From assembly GCA_934636905.1 (NCBI GenBank), contig CAKUBJ010000001.1, positions 1 through 64,000 on the forward strand: DNA of 64,000 nucleotides, in the 5' to 3' direction. The DNA comes from an uncultured Dysosmobacter sp. (GTDB lineage Bacteria; Bacillota; Clostridia; Oscillospirales; Oscillospiraceae). Positions within the stretch are counted from its first letter, which is position 1. Each line of letters starts with the position of its first letter. The notes beneath the pieces are model-generated. The model was not told where the DNA came from. It ran no database searches and saw only the letters and a program-made list of their open reading frames with translations. Made by a program: the position numbers and the translations under genes. Positions 43,897-52,040 of this stretch are shown here, piece after piece.

Positions 43897-45045
43897 ATGT
43901 CTACCATTGGCTACTACATCTGCGTGCCCTTCGCATGGCTGGTTCGGCTGTTTTACAACCTGACCGGCTCTTACGGCGTGGCACTGATTCTCTTTACTCT
44001 GGTTATCAAGCTGATTATGCTCCCCTTCCAGATGAAGTCCAAGCGGAGCATGATGCGCATGAACCGCCTCAGCGGCCAGATGAAGGAGATTCAGAAGCGC
44101 TACGCAAACAATCAGGTGAAGATGAACGAGGAAATCCAGAAACTCTACGCCGAAGAGGGGGTCAACCCCATGAGCGGCTGCCTGTGGAGTTTCATTCCCC
44201 TGCCCATCCTCATCGCGCTGTACTCCATCATCCGCCAGCCCATCACCCACTTCATGATGCTGCCGGAATCCGCGGTGGAAACCCTGATTCAGACGGCGAC
44301 CAAGGCCGGTGTCAATATGTCCAACATCATCCAGATGAAGGAAGGCACCGCCATCGTGAAGGACGGCATCACCCAGCTGGCGTCCTACGGCCAGATTAAT
44401 CTGGTAAAGGCCGTGCAGGAACTGGGCCTTGCCACGCCGGAGGGCTGGTTTAACGTCAACTACAACTTTATCGGCCTTGACCTGACCGCAACCCCCTGGG
44501 AGTATGTGAAGAACTTCGCCTTTACCTGGGCGGTTATCGGGGTCATCCTGATTCCCATTCTGTCCGGCCTGTCCCAGTTTATCCTCAGCAAAATCACCAT
44601 GAGCGCCCAGCCTCAGACCGACGGCGCCGGTTCCATGAAGTCCGTGATGTACATGATGCCTCTCATGAGCGTGTATATCGCCTTCATCATGCCGGCGGCA
44701 CTGGGCGTGTACTGGATTGCCCAGAGCGTGTTCTCCCTGATTCAGGAAGTGATTCTGAACAAGACCTTCACCGCAAAGATGGAGGCTGAGGAAGAGGCCG
44801 CTTTCCAGACCCGGCAGGCTGACCGGCAGCGGCGTATGGAAGAAGGCCGCCGCCAGCAGGAACTGCAGCGGCAGGAAGAGCAGAAGAAGCTGAGCCTTCG
44901 GGAAAAGCAGAAGGCTGCGCAGGAGGCCAAGGCGCTGAAGGCGGCCAAGGCCGGCACCAGCACCACCGAGGCAGGCCGGGTGGGTGACCGCCCCTATGCC
45001 CGCGGCCGGTCCTATAAGGCTGACCGCTATGATGTAACAGAATAA
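43897..45045 (+). CDS. yidC: Membrane insertase YidC/OxaI
   Basis: 382-residue insertase with five helices: LTGSYGVALILFTLVIKLIMLPF (TM1, with the hydrophilic-groove Lys/Arg), PMSGCLWSFIPLPILIALYSIIRQP, and the C-terminal MKSVMYMMPLMSVYIAFIMPAALGVYWIAQSVFSLIQEVIL. There is no cleavable lipoprotein signal as in B. subtilis SpoIIIJ. The long basic and glutamine-rich cytoplasmic tail (about 290-382) probably contacts ribosomes. An enlarged loop at 130-200 separates the second and third helices. GGAGG precedes the ATG. Confidence 0.95.
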   Translation: MSTIGYYICVPFAWLVRLFYNLTGSYGVALILFTLVIKLIMLPFQMKSKRSMMRMNRLSGQMKEIQKRYANNQVKMNEEIQKLYAEEGVNPMSGCLWSFIPLPILIALYSIIRQPITHFMMLPESAVETLIQTATKAGVNMSNIIQMKEGTAIVKDGITQLASYGQINLVKAVQELGLATPEGWFNVNYNFIGLDLTATPWEYVKNFAFTWAVIGVILIPILSGLSQFILSKITMSAQPQTDGAGSMKSVMYMMPLMSVYIAFIMPAALGVYWIAQSVFSLIQEVILNKTFTAKMEAEEEAAFQTRQADRQRRMEEGRRQQELQRQEEQKKLSLREKQKAAQEAKALKAAKAGTSTTEAGRVGDRPYARGRSYKADRYDVTE

Positions 45046-45054
45046 GGAGCCGTT

Positions 45055-45900
45055 ATGAGACAGTTTATCGATGTAACGGGCAAGACCGAGGACGAGGCCA
45101 TCAGCCGTGCGCTGGAGCAGCTGAAGCTGGATCGGGACGACGTTTCCGTGGAGATCCTTGAGCGGGCCAAGGCCGGTTTCCTGGGTCTGGGCAGCTGCCC
45201 TGCCAAAGTCCGTGTCAGCTACGGAGAGGACGATGAACCCGCTCCGGAGGTACCCGAAAAAGCGGAAACCGTCCGGGAGGAAAAACCCAGAGCCGAAAAG
45301 CCCCGGATGGACAGGCCCAGAGCAGACAAACCCCGGGAGAAGAAGCCTGTGGAAAAAGCACCCCGCCGGGAGGAGCCTGTAAAGAAGGAAGCACCCAAAG
45401 CCGAAGAGATTCCCACAGCCGATCTCGGTGAGGAAACGGACGACGAGCGGGCGCAGGCTATCAAAAAGTTCCTTTCCGGCCTGCTCCAGCAGATGGAAGT
45501 CACCGCCGAGGTGAAGGTATACCTGCCTGAAAAGGGTCGCTACAGAGTGATTCTTGAGGGACAGGGGCTGGGGGCCATCATCGGCCGCCGTGGCGAGACG
45601 CTGGACGCTATCCAGCAGCTTACCAGCTATTCCGTCAACCGCACCGGCAGCCGTGTTCGGGTTCAGCTGGACGCCGAGAATTACCGGGCAAAGCGGGAGC
45701 AGAGTCTGGAACGGCTGGCCAACAAGGTGGCGGCCAAGGTGGTGAAGTACCGCCGCAGCGTCACGCTGGAGCCTATGAACGCCTACGAGCGCCATGTGAT
45801 TCACACGGCGCTGCAGGAGGTGCCCGGCGTCACCACCTACTCCACCGGCGTGGATCCCAACCGCAGGGTGATTGTGGCCTTCGACCGGGAGAAGAAGTAA
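45055..45900 (+). CDS. khpB: RNA-binding protein KhpB (Jag/EloR)
   Basis: 281-residue protein with three parts. Jag_N domain at 1-55 (MRQFIDVTGKTEDEAISRALEQL...GFLGLG). A highly charged Pro/Lys/Glu linker at 60-125. KH domain (GQGLGAIIGRRGETLDAIQQLTSYSVNR) followed by R3H (LEPMNAYERHVIHTAL). It acts with KhpA as an RNA chaperone affecting cell elongation. AAGGAG precedes the ATG, ten bases after yidC. mnmE, normally next, is absent. Confidence 0.94.
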   Translation: MRQFIDVTGKTEDEAISRALEQLKLDRDDVSVEILERAKAGFLGLGSCPAKVRVSYGEDDEPAPEVPEKAETVREEKPRAEKPRMDRPRADKPREKKPVEKAPRREEPVKKEAPKAEEIPTADLGEETDDERAQAIKKFLSGLLQQMEVTAEVKVYLPEKGRYRVILEGQGLGAIIGRRGETLDAIQQLTSYSVNRTGSRVRVQLDAENYRAKREQSLERLANKVAAKVVKYRRSVTLEPMNAYERHVIHTALQEVPGVTTYSTGVDPNRRVIVAFDREKK

Positions 45901-45958
45901 GCCGGAAGTTTCCGTAAAGGGAAACTTTAAGGATCCCCACTTCACAGCATTGAGATGC

Positions 45959-45999
45959 AAAACAGGGCACGGCCTGATGGCCGTGCCCTGTTTTATTTT
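45959..45999. terminator. Strong bidirectional terminator between khpB and asnS
   Basis: A 16-bp perfect stem AAAACAGGGCACGGCC (45959-45974) / GGCCGTGCCCTGTTTT (45979-45994) is followed by ATTTT on the plus strand. The A/T ends make it work for the convergent asnS as well. Confidence 0.9.
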
Positions 46000-46059
46000 C
46001 CGTAATGACTTTGTCTGCCGGCAAAATTCCGGCGGGCAGCAAAAAATTCCACTGGATTC

Positions 46060-47457
<1,398 letters not shown>

Positions 47458-47494
47458 TTGACCCGTCCTTTGTGTTGTTGGTACAATGTTTAAT

Positions 47495-47523
47495 ATTTTA
47501 CTCCTGTTTTCCCAACTTTACAA
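47495..47523 (-). promoter_or_regulatory. asnS promoter
   Basis: Minus-strand TTGTAA (47523-47518) and TAAAAT (47500-47495), spacer 17, about 40 bases before the ATG. No T-box is present. Confidence 0.75.
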
Positions 47524-47608
47524 GAGGGAACCGGTGTTCTTTTCCCGAATTGCCGGCATTTTCCTGAAAAATGCGCAGGGATTTCCCCTTCTGCCGTCCC
47601 CTGCACTC

Positions 47609-47637
47609 TTGACATGTTAAACGATTAACGATATAAT
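47609..47637 (+). promoter_or_regulatory. Consensus promoter with internal palindrome, upstream of the IscU-like gene
   Basis: TTGACA (47609-47614) and TATAAT (47632-47637), 17-base spacer: a perfect sigma-A consensus. The spacer contains GTTAAACGATTAAC (47616-47629), a near-perfect palindrome around a central CG like LacI-family operators. Repression by such a regulator is inferred; none is encoded nearby. Confidence 0.85.
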
Positions 47638-47711
47638 ACTGGGCGAAAAAGCAGGAAATCCCGGCAGGTTTTCACAAAAGCCTGCAAAATCAGCAGATAA
47701 GGAGAGGAACT

Positions 47712-48404
47712 ATGATTTATTCCACCGAAGTGCAGCATATGTGCCCCGTGGCCAAGGGTGCGTATCATGGGCCGGCTCCCATTCCCGAAGAGGGCAAGTG
47801 GGTACAGGCAAAGGAAATCAAGGACATCAGCGGCCTGACCCACGGTATCGGCTGGTGCGCCCCTCAGCAGGGCGCCTGCAAGCTGACCCTGAACGTGAAG
47901 GACGGCGTGATTGAAGAGGCGCTGGTGGAAACCATCGGCTGCTCCGGCATGACCCACTCCGCCGCCATGGCCAGTGAGATTCTCATCGGCAAGACCATTC
48001 TGGAAGCCCTGAACACCGATCTGGTGTGCGATGCCATTAACACCGCCATGCGGGAACTGTTCCTGCAGATTGTCTACGGCCGCAGCCAGACGGCCTTCTC
48101 CGAGGGCGGCCTGCCTGTAGGCGCCTCTCTGGAGGATCTGGGCAAGGGTCTGCGCTCTCAGGTGGGCACCATGTTCGCCACCAAGGCCAAAGGCCCCCGC
48201 TATCTGGAGATGGCCGAGGGCTACTGCACCCGGGTGGCTCTGAACAAGGATGATGAGATCATCGGCTATGAGTTTGTGAATCTGGGGAAGATGATGGAGT
48301 CCGTCAAGAAGGGCGTGGACGCCAACGAGGCGCTGGAGAAAGCCAAATCCCACTACGGTCAGTGGGACAGCGCCGTCAAGTACATCGATCCTCGTCAGGA
48401 ATAA
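47712..48404 (+). CDS. IscU/NifU-like Fe-S scaffold protein paired with GGGtGRT protein
   Basis: 230 residues. The middle region resembles the IscU/SufU scaffold fold: GWCAPQQGACKLTLNVKDGVIEEALVETIGCSGMTHSAAMASEILIGK matches the order of the first two ligand segments, with Cys49, Cys56 and Cys77. A further cysteine is in EGYCTRV. The N-terminus (HMCPVAKGAYHGPAPIPEEGKW) and C-terminus differ from IscU. Such proteins are annotated as Fe-S assembly scaffolds and are found next to GGGtGRT genes. The exact cofactor or target is unknown. Good RBS (AGGAGAGG). No IscS or SufBCD is nearby. Confidence 0.8.
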   Translation: MIYSTEVQHMCPVAKGAYHGPAPIPEEGKWVQAKEIKDISGLTHGIGWCAPQQGACKLTLNVKDGVIEEALVETIGCSGMTHSAAMASEILIGKTILEALNTDLVCDAINTAMRELFLQIVYGRSQTAFSEGGLPVGASLEDLGKGLRSQVGTMFATKAKGPRYLEMAEGYCTRVALNKDDEIIGYEFVNLGKMMESVKKGVDANEALEKAKSHYGQWDSAVKYIDPRQE

Positions 48405-48554
48405 GAAAAGGAGGAATGTTTGCGCTTTGCGCAAACATAAGAACCTGCCAGCCGCTCGCCGCTGACGCGGCAACCGCGGCAGATGCAAAAATGGCCAGTC
48501 CTTTTCGGCCATTTTTGCGGGACAAAGTTTGATGAAAGGACTGGTCATTTCATT
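48405..48554 (+). promoter_or_regulatory. Structured 150-nt spacer with mutually exclusive hairpins before the GGGtGRT gene
   Basis: Three structures can form. Hairpin 1: TGTTTGCGC/GCGCAAACA (48417-48437). Hairpin A: GCAAAAATGGCC (48485-48496) with GGCCATTTTTGC (48507-48518), 12 perfect pairs. Hairpin B: 48489-48505 with 48534-48550, 17 pairs including two G-U. A and B share 48489-48496 and exclude each other. B buries AAAGGA (48535-48540), the only Shine-Dalgarno-like sequence before the ATG at 48555. Hairpin A also contains ATGGCC/GGCCAT followed by TTTTT, so it could terminate. The ligand or trigger is unknown; the switch is inferred. Confidence 0.6.
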
Positions 48555-49553
48555 ATGTCTCTGTTTGAAAGCTACGAGAGAAGAATCGACAAAATCAATT
48601 CCGTCCTGTCCCAGTACGGAATTTCCAGTGTGGAGGAGTGCCGGGAAATCTGCAAGGCCGCCGGCTTTGACCCCTATGAGATTGTAAAGGGCATTCAGCC
48701 CATCTGCTTTGAAAACGCCTGCTGGGCCTACTGCGTAGGCGCGGCCATCGCCCTGAAGAAAAACGTGGCCACCGCTGCCGAGGCCGCCGAGGCCATCGGC
48801 ATCGGCCTCCAGTCCTTCTGCATCCCCGGCTCCGTGGCCGAGGACCGGAAGGTAGGCCTGGGCCACGGCAACCTGGGCGCCATGCTGCTGCGGGACGAAA
48901 CCAAGTGCTTCGCCTTCCTGGCAGGTCACGAGTCCTTCGCCGCCGCCGAGGGCGCCATCGGCATCGTCCGCAACGCCAACAAGTCCCGGAAGGAGCCTCT
49001 GCGGGTGATTCTCAACGGCCTTGGCAAGGACGCCGCCCAGATTATCAGCCGTATCAACGGCTTCACCTATGTCCAGACCCAGTTTGACTACTACACCGGC
49101 GAACTGAAGATTGTCCGGGAAATCGCCTATTCCGACGGGGAGCGGGCCGCCGTCCGCTGCTACGGCGCAGACGATGTCCGGGAGGGCGTAGCCATCATGC
49201 ACCACGAGGGCGTGGATGTGTCCATCACCGGCAACTCCACCAACCCCACCCGGTTCCAGCACCCCGTGGCAGGCACCTACAAGAAGGAGTGCATCGAGCA
49301 GGGCAAGAAGTACTTCTCCGTGGCCTCCGGCGGCGGCACCGGCCGCACCTTGCACCCGGACAACATGGCCGCCGGCCCCGCTTCCTACGGTATGACCGAC
49401 ACCATGGGCCGGATGCACTCCGACGCCCAGTTTGCCGGTTCCTCCTCCGTCCCCGCCCATGTGGAGATGATGGGCTTCCTGGGCATGGGCAACAACCCCA
49501 TGGTAGGCGCCACCGTAGCTGTGGCCGTGGCTGTTGCCGAGAGCCGGAAGTAA
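48555..49553 (+). CDS. GGGtGRT protein
   Basis: 332 residues containing SVASGGGTGRTLHPDN; the name-giving motif is at 259-265. Other conserved-looking stretches are GIGLQSFCIPGSVAEDRKVGLGHGNLGAMLLRDE, GITGNSTNPTRF-like (VSITGNSTNPTRFQHPVAGTYKKE) and VPAHVEMMGFLGMGNNPMVGATVAVAVAVAES. It is Gly-rich with a nucleotide- or cofactor-binding look, but no known fold is assigned by eye. Members occur in anaerobes beside an IscU-like gene, as here, and the function is undescribed. The ATG at 48555 was chosen by homology; the nearest SD, AAAGGA, is 14 bases away, unusually far, and lies inside a predicted stem. Confidence 0.85.
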   Translation: MSLFESYERRIDKINSVLSQYGISSVEECREICKAAGFDPYEIVKGIQPICFENACWAYCVGAAIALKKNVATAAEAAEAIGIGLQSFCIPGSVAEDRKVGLGHGNLGAMLLRDETKCFAFLAGHESFAAAEGAIGIVRNANKSRKEPLRVILNGLGKDAAQIISRINGFTYVQTQFDYYTGELKIVREIAYSDGERAAVRCYGADDVREGVAIMHHEGVDVSITGNSTNPTRFQHPVAGTYKKECIEQGKKYFSVASGGGTGRTLHPDNMAAGPASYGMTDTMGRMHSDAQFAGSSSVPAHVEMMGFLGMGNNPMVGATVAVAVAVAESRK

Positions 49554-49591
49554 ATCGGAATCTTCCGGCAATTCCGCAGCATAGTATGAAA

Positions 49592-49633
49592 AACCGGCGG
49601 CTGAGCATCTGCTCCGCCGCCGGTTCTTTCCTT
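49592..49633 (+). terminator. Terminator after the GGGtGRT gene
   Basis: AACCGGCGGC (49592-49601) pairs with GCCGCCGGTT (49616-49625); CTTTCCTT follows. Confidence 0.7.
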
Positions 49634-49640
49634 CCCGGCA

Positions 49641-49679
49641 AACAGCCGCCCGGTACCTGCAAGGTACCGGGCGGCTGTT
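49641..49679. repeat. 17-bp perfect inverted repeat
   Basis: AACAGCCGCCCGGTACC (49641-49657) and GGTACCGGGCGGCTGTT (49663-49679) with a 5-base loop, between the convergent GGGtGRT and GntR genes. No T-run on either side. It may back up termination. Confidence 0.6.
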
Positions 49680-49740
49680 CGTATGTGAATTGCAGAGGCG
49701 TCCGCCGTGAAAGCTGTGCCGCAGCCCCGGAAGCGTGCAG

Positions 49741-50421
49741 CTACGAATCCAGATAGGAATTTGTCTCGTCAATCCCGAATTTGTGAAGGTTCCGGATCAC
49801 ATCCACGGTATTGTTGTGGTGCTGCAATGCAAAGGCGGAGGCCTCCTGCGCATCTCCGGAGAGAATCAGATCAAGAAGACGCTCATGATCTGCCGTCGAT
49901 GCCTGAATGTCAATGAAAAGAGGTGTCACAAACCAGAGTACCTGATTGACGCAGAAGGTCAGCTGGGAGTATGTGTTCATCAGCTGTGCCCGCCCGGTCA
50001 TGTCGATCAGCCGTTTATGAAACTCCGTATCGTATTCCACCCACTTACGCTTTTCATTCCGCTGGCAGAGATCCTTCATTTCACTGATTTGAGTGCGGAG
50101 TTTGTTGACATCGGATGATTTCAGGGTCTGATGCTCCTGTGCCAGATGCCCGCAGGCAATGTAGGACAGATGCGCAATGATTTCGTAACCGTCCGCCATC
50201 TCGGAAAAGGTATTCCGCTTCAGAAAGCACCCCTTGTTGGGGATGGACTCCACCAGCCCGTCCCGTTCAAGGCGGCGGATTGCCTCCCGCACCGGTGTCC
50301 GGCTGACACCAAAAGACTTTGCAATGGTTGTTTCCACCAACTGCTGCTCCGGGAACAGCTTTTTCGATGAAATCATCTCATGCAGCGCATCGTATACCTT
50401 GTCGGTTGCCGTTTTTCTCAT
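49741..50421 (-). CDS. GntR-family regulator with FCD ligand domain
   Basis: About 226 residues. The winged helix KVYDALHEMISSKKLFPEQQLVETTIAKSFGVSRTPVREAIRRLERDGLVESIPNKG is typical of the FadR subfamily. The C-terminal FCD all-helical domain has metal-ligand-like residues (YDTEFHKRLIDMTG, and HHNNTV). These regulators sense organic acids or sugar acids; the ligand here is unknown. ATG 50421 is preferred since the HTH starts five residues later; ATG 50457 in frame is possible and neither has an ideal RBS. No metabolic operon is adjacent, so targets may be elsewhere or the gene itself. Confidence 0.85.
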   Translation of the reverse strand: MRKTATDKVYDALHEMISSKKLFPEQQLVETTIAKSFGVSRTPVREAIRRLERDGLVESIPNKGCFLKRNTFSEMADGYEIIAHLSYIACGHLAQEHQTLKSSDVNKLRTQISEMKDLCQRNEKRKWVEYDTEFHKRLIDMTGRAQLMNTYSQLTFCVNQVLWFVTPLFIDIQASTADHERLLDLILSGDAQEASAFALQHHNNTVDVIRNLHKFGIDETNSYLDS

Positions 50422-50502
50422 AAATACACCAGATGCCTTTCTTCTGCATTTGCGCATGGGGAGAGGCGGATTTGGATGCAGCGCGCCACTGCCTCATCGG
50501 TT

Positions 50503-50605
50503 GTACACAATATTGAATACATTCTATCCGCCGCTGACCCGGATTTTCGGCGGCTAATCCCCATTCTCTTTGTTTACATTTTAACATATAGATCATACAT
50601 GTCAA
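50503..50605 (-). promoter_or_regulatory. gntR promoter with downstream palindromic operator
   Basis: Minus-strand TTGACA (50605-50600) and TAAAAT (50583-50578), 16-base spacer. In the 5' UTR, GTACACAATATTGAATAC (50503-50520) is an 18-bp palindrome matching at 14 positions, of the kind bound by FadR/GntR dimers. A GC-rich hairpin CCGCCG/CGGCGG (50529-50552) lies between them. Autoregulation is inferred. Confidence 0.65.
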
Positions 50606-50669
50606 GCCTTTGTTCCTGCGGGGAGGACACTTCCGTCGGTCTTACGGAAGGACAGAACGGCAGAATGAT

Positions 50670-50704
50670 CCGGCTGTGCGGTTCCAAAGGGACTGCACAG
50701 CCGG
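50670..50704 (-). terminator. Hairpin at the 3' end of the kinase/vWA operon
   Basis: CCGGCTGTGC (50670-50679) pairs with GCACAGCCGG (50695-50704), about ten bases past the last stop. The minus-strand tail (ATCATTCTG) is only weakly T-rich. The 293-base stretch 50422-50714 holds otherwise only the gntR control region. Confidence 0.55.
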
Positions 50705-50714
50705 AGCATCGCTT

Positions 50715-52040
50715 TTATTTCAGAGGCTGGGGACGTGCTTCGGAAAGCACCCAGTTCTGGGGGCCGCTATCCGTTTCCAGAATGATGCGGTCGTTCTCCC
50801 CATAGAAGGTGGAAGCCGATATGCCCTCGCACTTCATGGCTGTTCCCCGGTACAGGCGCCACAGGGTTCCGTCGTCACTTTGCAGCAGGACGCCGTTTCC
50901 GTCGCAGGCAATGCGGATGACGTCAAAATCCGGGCGTGTGCCGTTTCTGCCGGTGTTCCATGTATCGGGGAAGGAAAGCCCGCTGCCGCCGATGCAGCCG
51001 TCGGTGGTAATCCATACCAACATATTGCCGCACAGGGAAAACTGCTTGACGTTCCTTGCCTCCCGACTCCAGACGGCGCCGTCCCGGCTGACATAAAGCT
51101 GGCCGTCCAGCGTCAGCACCGCAAGGCGCTGACGGTCGCTTTCCAGTGCGGAAACCTGATAGAACTCACCAATCCGCTGAAATTCCATGGAGCCGCCGTT
51201 TCCGGCGAACCAGAGGCTGCCGTCCAGCTTCAGAACAAACAGCATCCCCTCCATGCCGGCGACGCCGGCCACGTCACCGCTGTCCAGCACCTTCCGCCAG
51301 CCGGACTGCACCGTCATGTCCGCCTCGCCATAGCCCATCTGTCCCCAGCGGTTTTCCCCCGCTGCCCAGAGGTTGTTGTCCGCATCTACCACATAGCTGG
51401 TGGAGCCGGCGCAGTAGACCCTTGCTGCGGTGCCGGGGAAGTCCGCCGGAGCAAAGGCAGTCTGCTGCTGGTTGGAGGCCAGCAGTGCCTGTGTTCCCAG
51501 CTGCCCTGTCCGGTTGCTGCCCATGGACAGCAGCTGCCCCTCCGGGGAAATCAGGAGCTGTTGATCCGCCCCGGCAGCATAGCTGCGGGGCTGGAGCAGC
51601 ACCTGCTGAAGAAGGTCATCCTCCAGCGCACGGTCTTCCGGATCGTCCGTGCGGGACACCAGCTGCCGGGCGGTAATCAGCGCCTGACTGGTGTCCTGCA
51701 CCTGGGTTTTCATCTGAATCAGCAGCCGATAGGCCTCCGGATCCTTCTGATCTGTCAGCGGCTGAAGCACCTGCTCCGCCAGCTGCAAATCTCCCATGCC
51801 GTAATAAGACTGTGCCAGTCCCCGCCGTGCAGCGACGTCCGTGGGATCCTCCGACAGCCTTGCGGCAAATTCCGCCGCCGCATTGCCGTAATCGGTGCTG
51901 TTGAGATACTTCTGCCCCAGATCCGTGTGGGAGGCCTCATCGGCCTTCTCCCGGTAGATTTTTACCGCCATGCCGCACAGCAGTCCCACCACCAGCAGCA
52001 CCGGCAGCAGAATCGGCAGCACTTTTACACGCAGTTTCAT
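50715..52040 (-). CDS. Membrane-anchored TPR / RCC1-like repeat protein
   Basis: 441 residues. One N-terminal helix (VLPILLPVLLVVGLLCGMAVKIY) leaves the rest outside. Residues about 38-130 form TPR-like helical pairs (DLGQKYLNSTDYGNAAAEFAARLSEDPTDVAARRGLAQSYYGMGD). From about 155 there are RCC1-type blades: LLSMGSNRTGQLGT, LWAAGENRWGQMGYG, LWFAGNGGS and later SRDGAVWSREARNVKQ, a beta-propeller that would bind protein or polysaccharide. Its ATG overlaps the vWA gene stop by four bases. Last gene of the operon. Function unknown; probably an extracytoplasmic adaptor of the system. Confidence 0.8.
   Translation of the reverse strand: MKLRVKVLPILLPVLLVVGLLCGMAVKIYREKADEASHTDLGQKYLNSTDYGNAAAEFAARLSEDPTDVAARRGLAQSYYGMGDLQLAEQVLQPLTDQKDPEAYRLLIQMKTQVQDTSQALITARQLVSRTDDPEDRALEDDLLQQVLLQPRSYAAGADQQLLISPEGQLLSMGSNRTGQLGTQALLASNQQQTAFAPADFPGTAARVYCAGSTSYVVDADNNLWAAGENRWGQMGYGEADMTVQSGWRKVLDSGDVAGVAGMEGMLFVLKLDGSLWFAGNGGSMEFQRIGEFYQVSALESDRQRLAVLTLDGQLYVSRDGAVWSREARNVKQFSLCGNMLVWITTDGCIGGSGLSFPDTWNTGRNGTRPDFDVIRIACDGNGVLLQSDDGTLWRLYRGTAMKCEGISASTFYGENDRIILETDSGPQNWVLSEARPQPLK

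Noticed and set aside
48416-48532. 38-codon leader peptide after AAAAGGAGG
   Set aside because: Only one base separates the SD from the ATG, too close for efficient initiation, and the frame overlaps all the hairpins.
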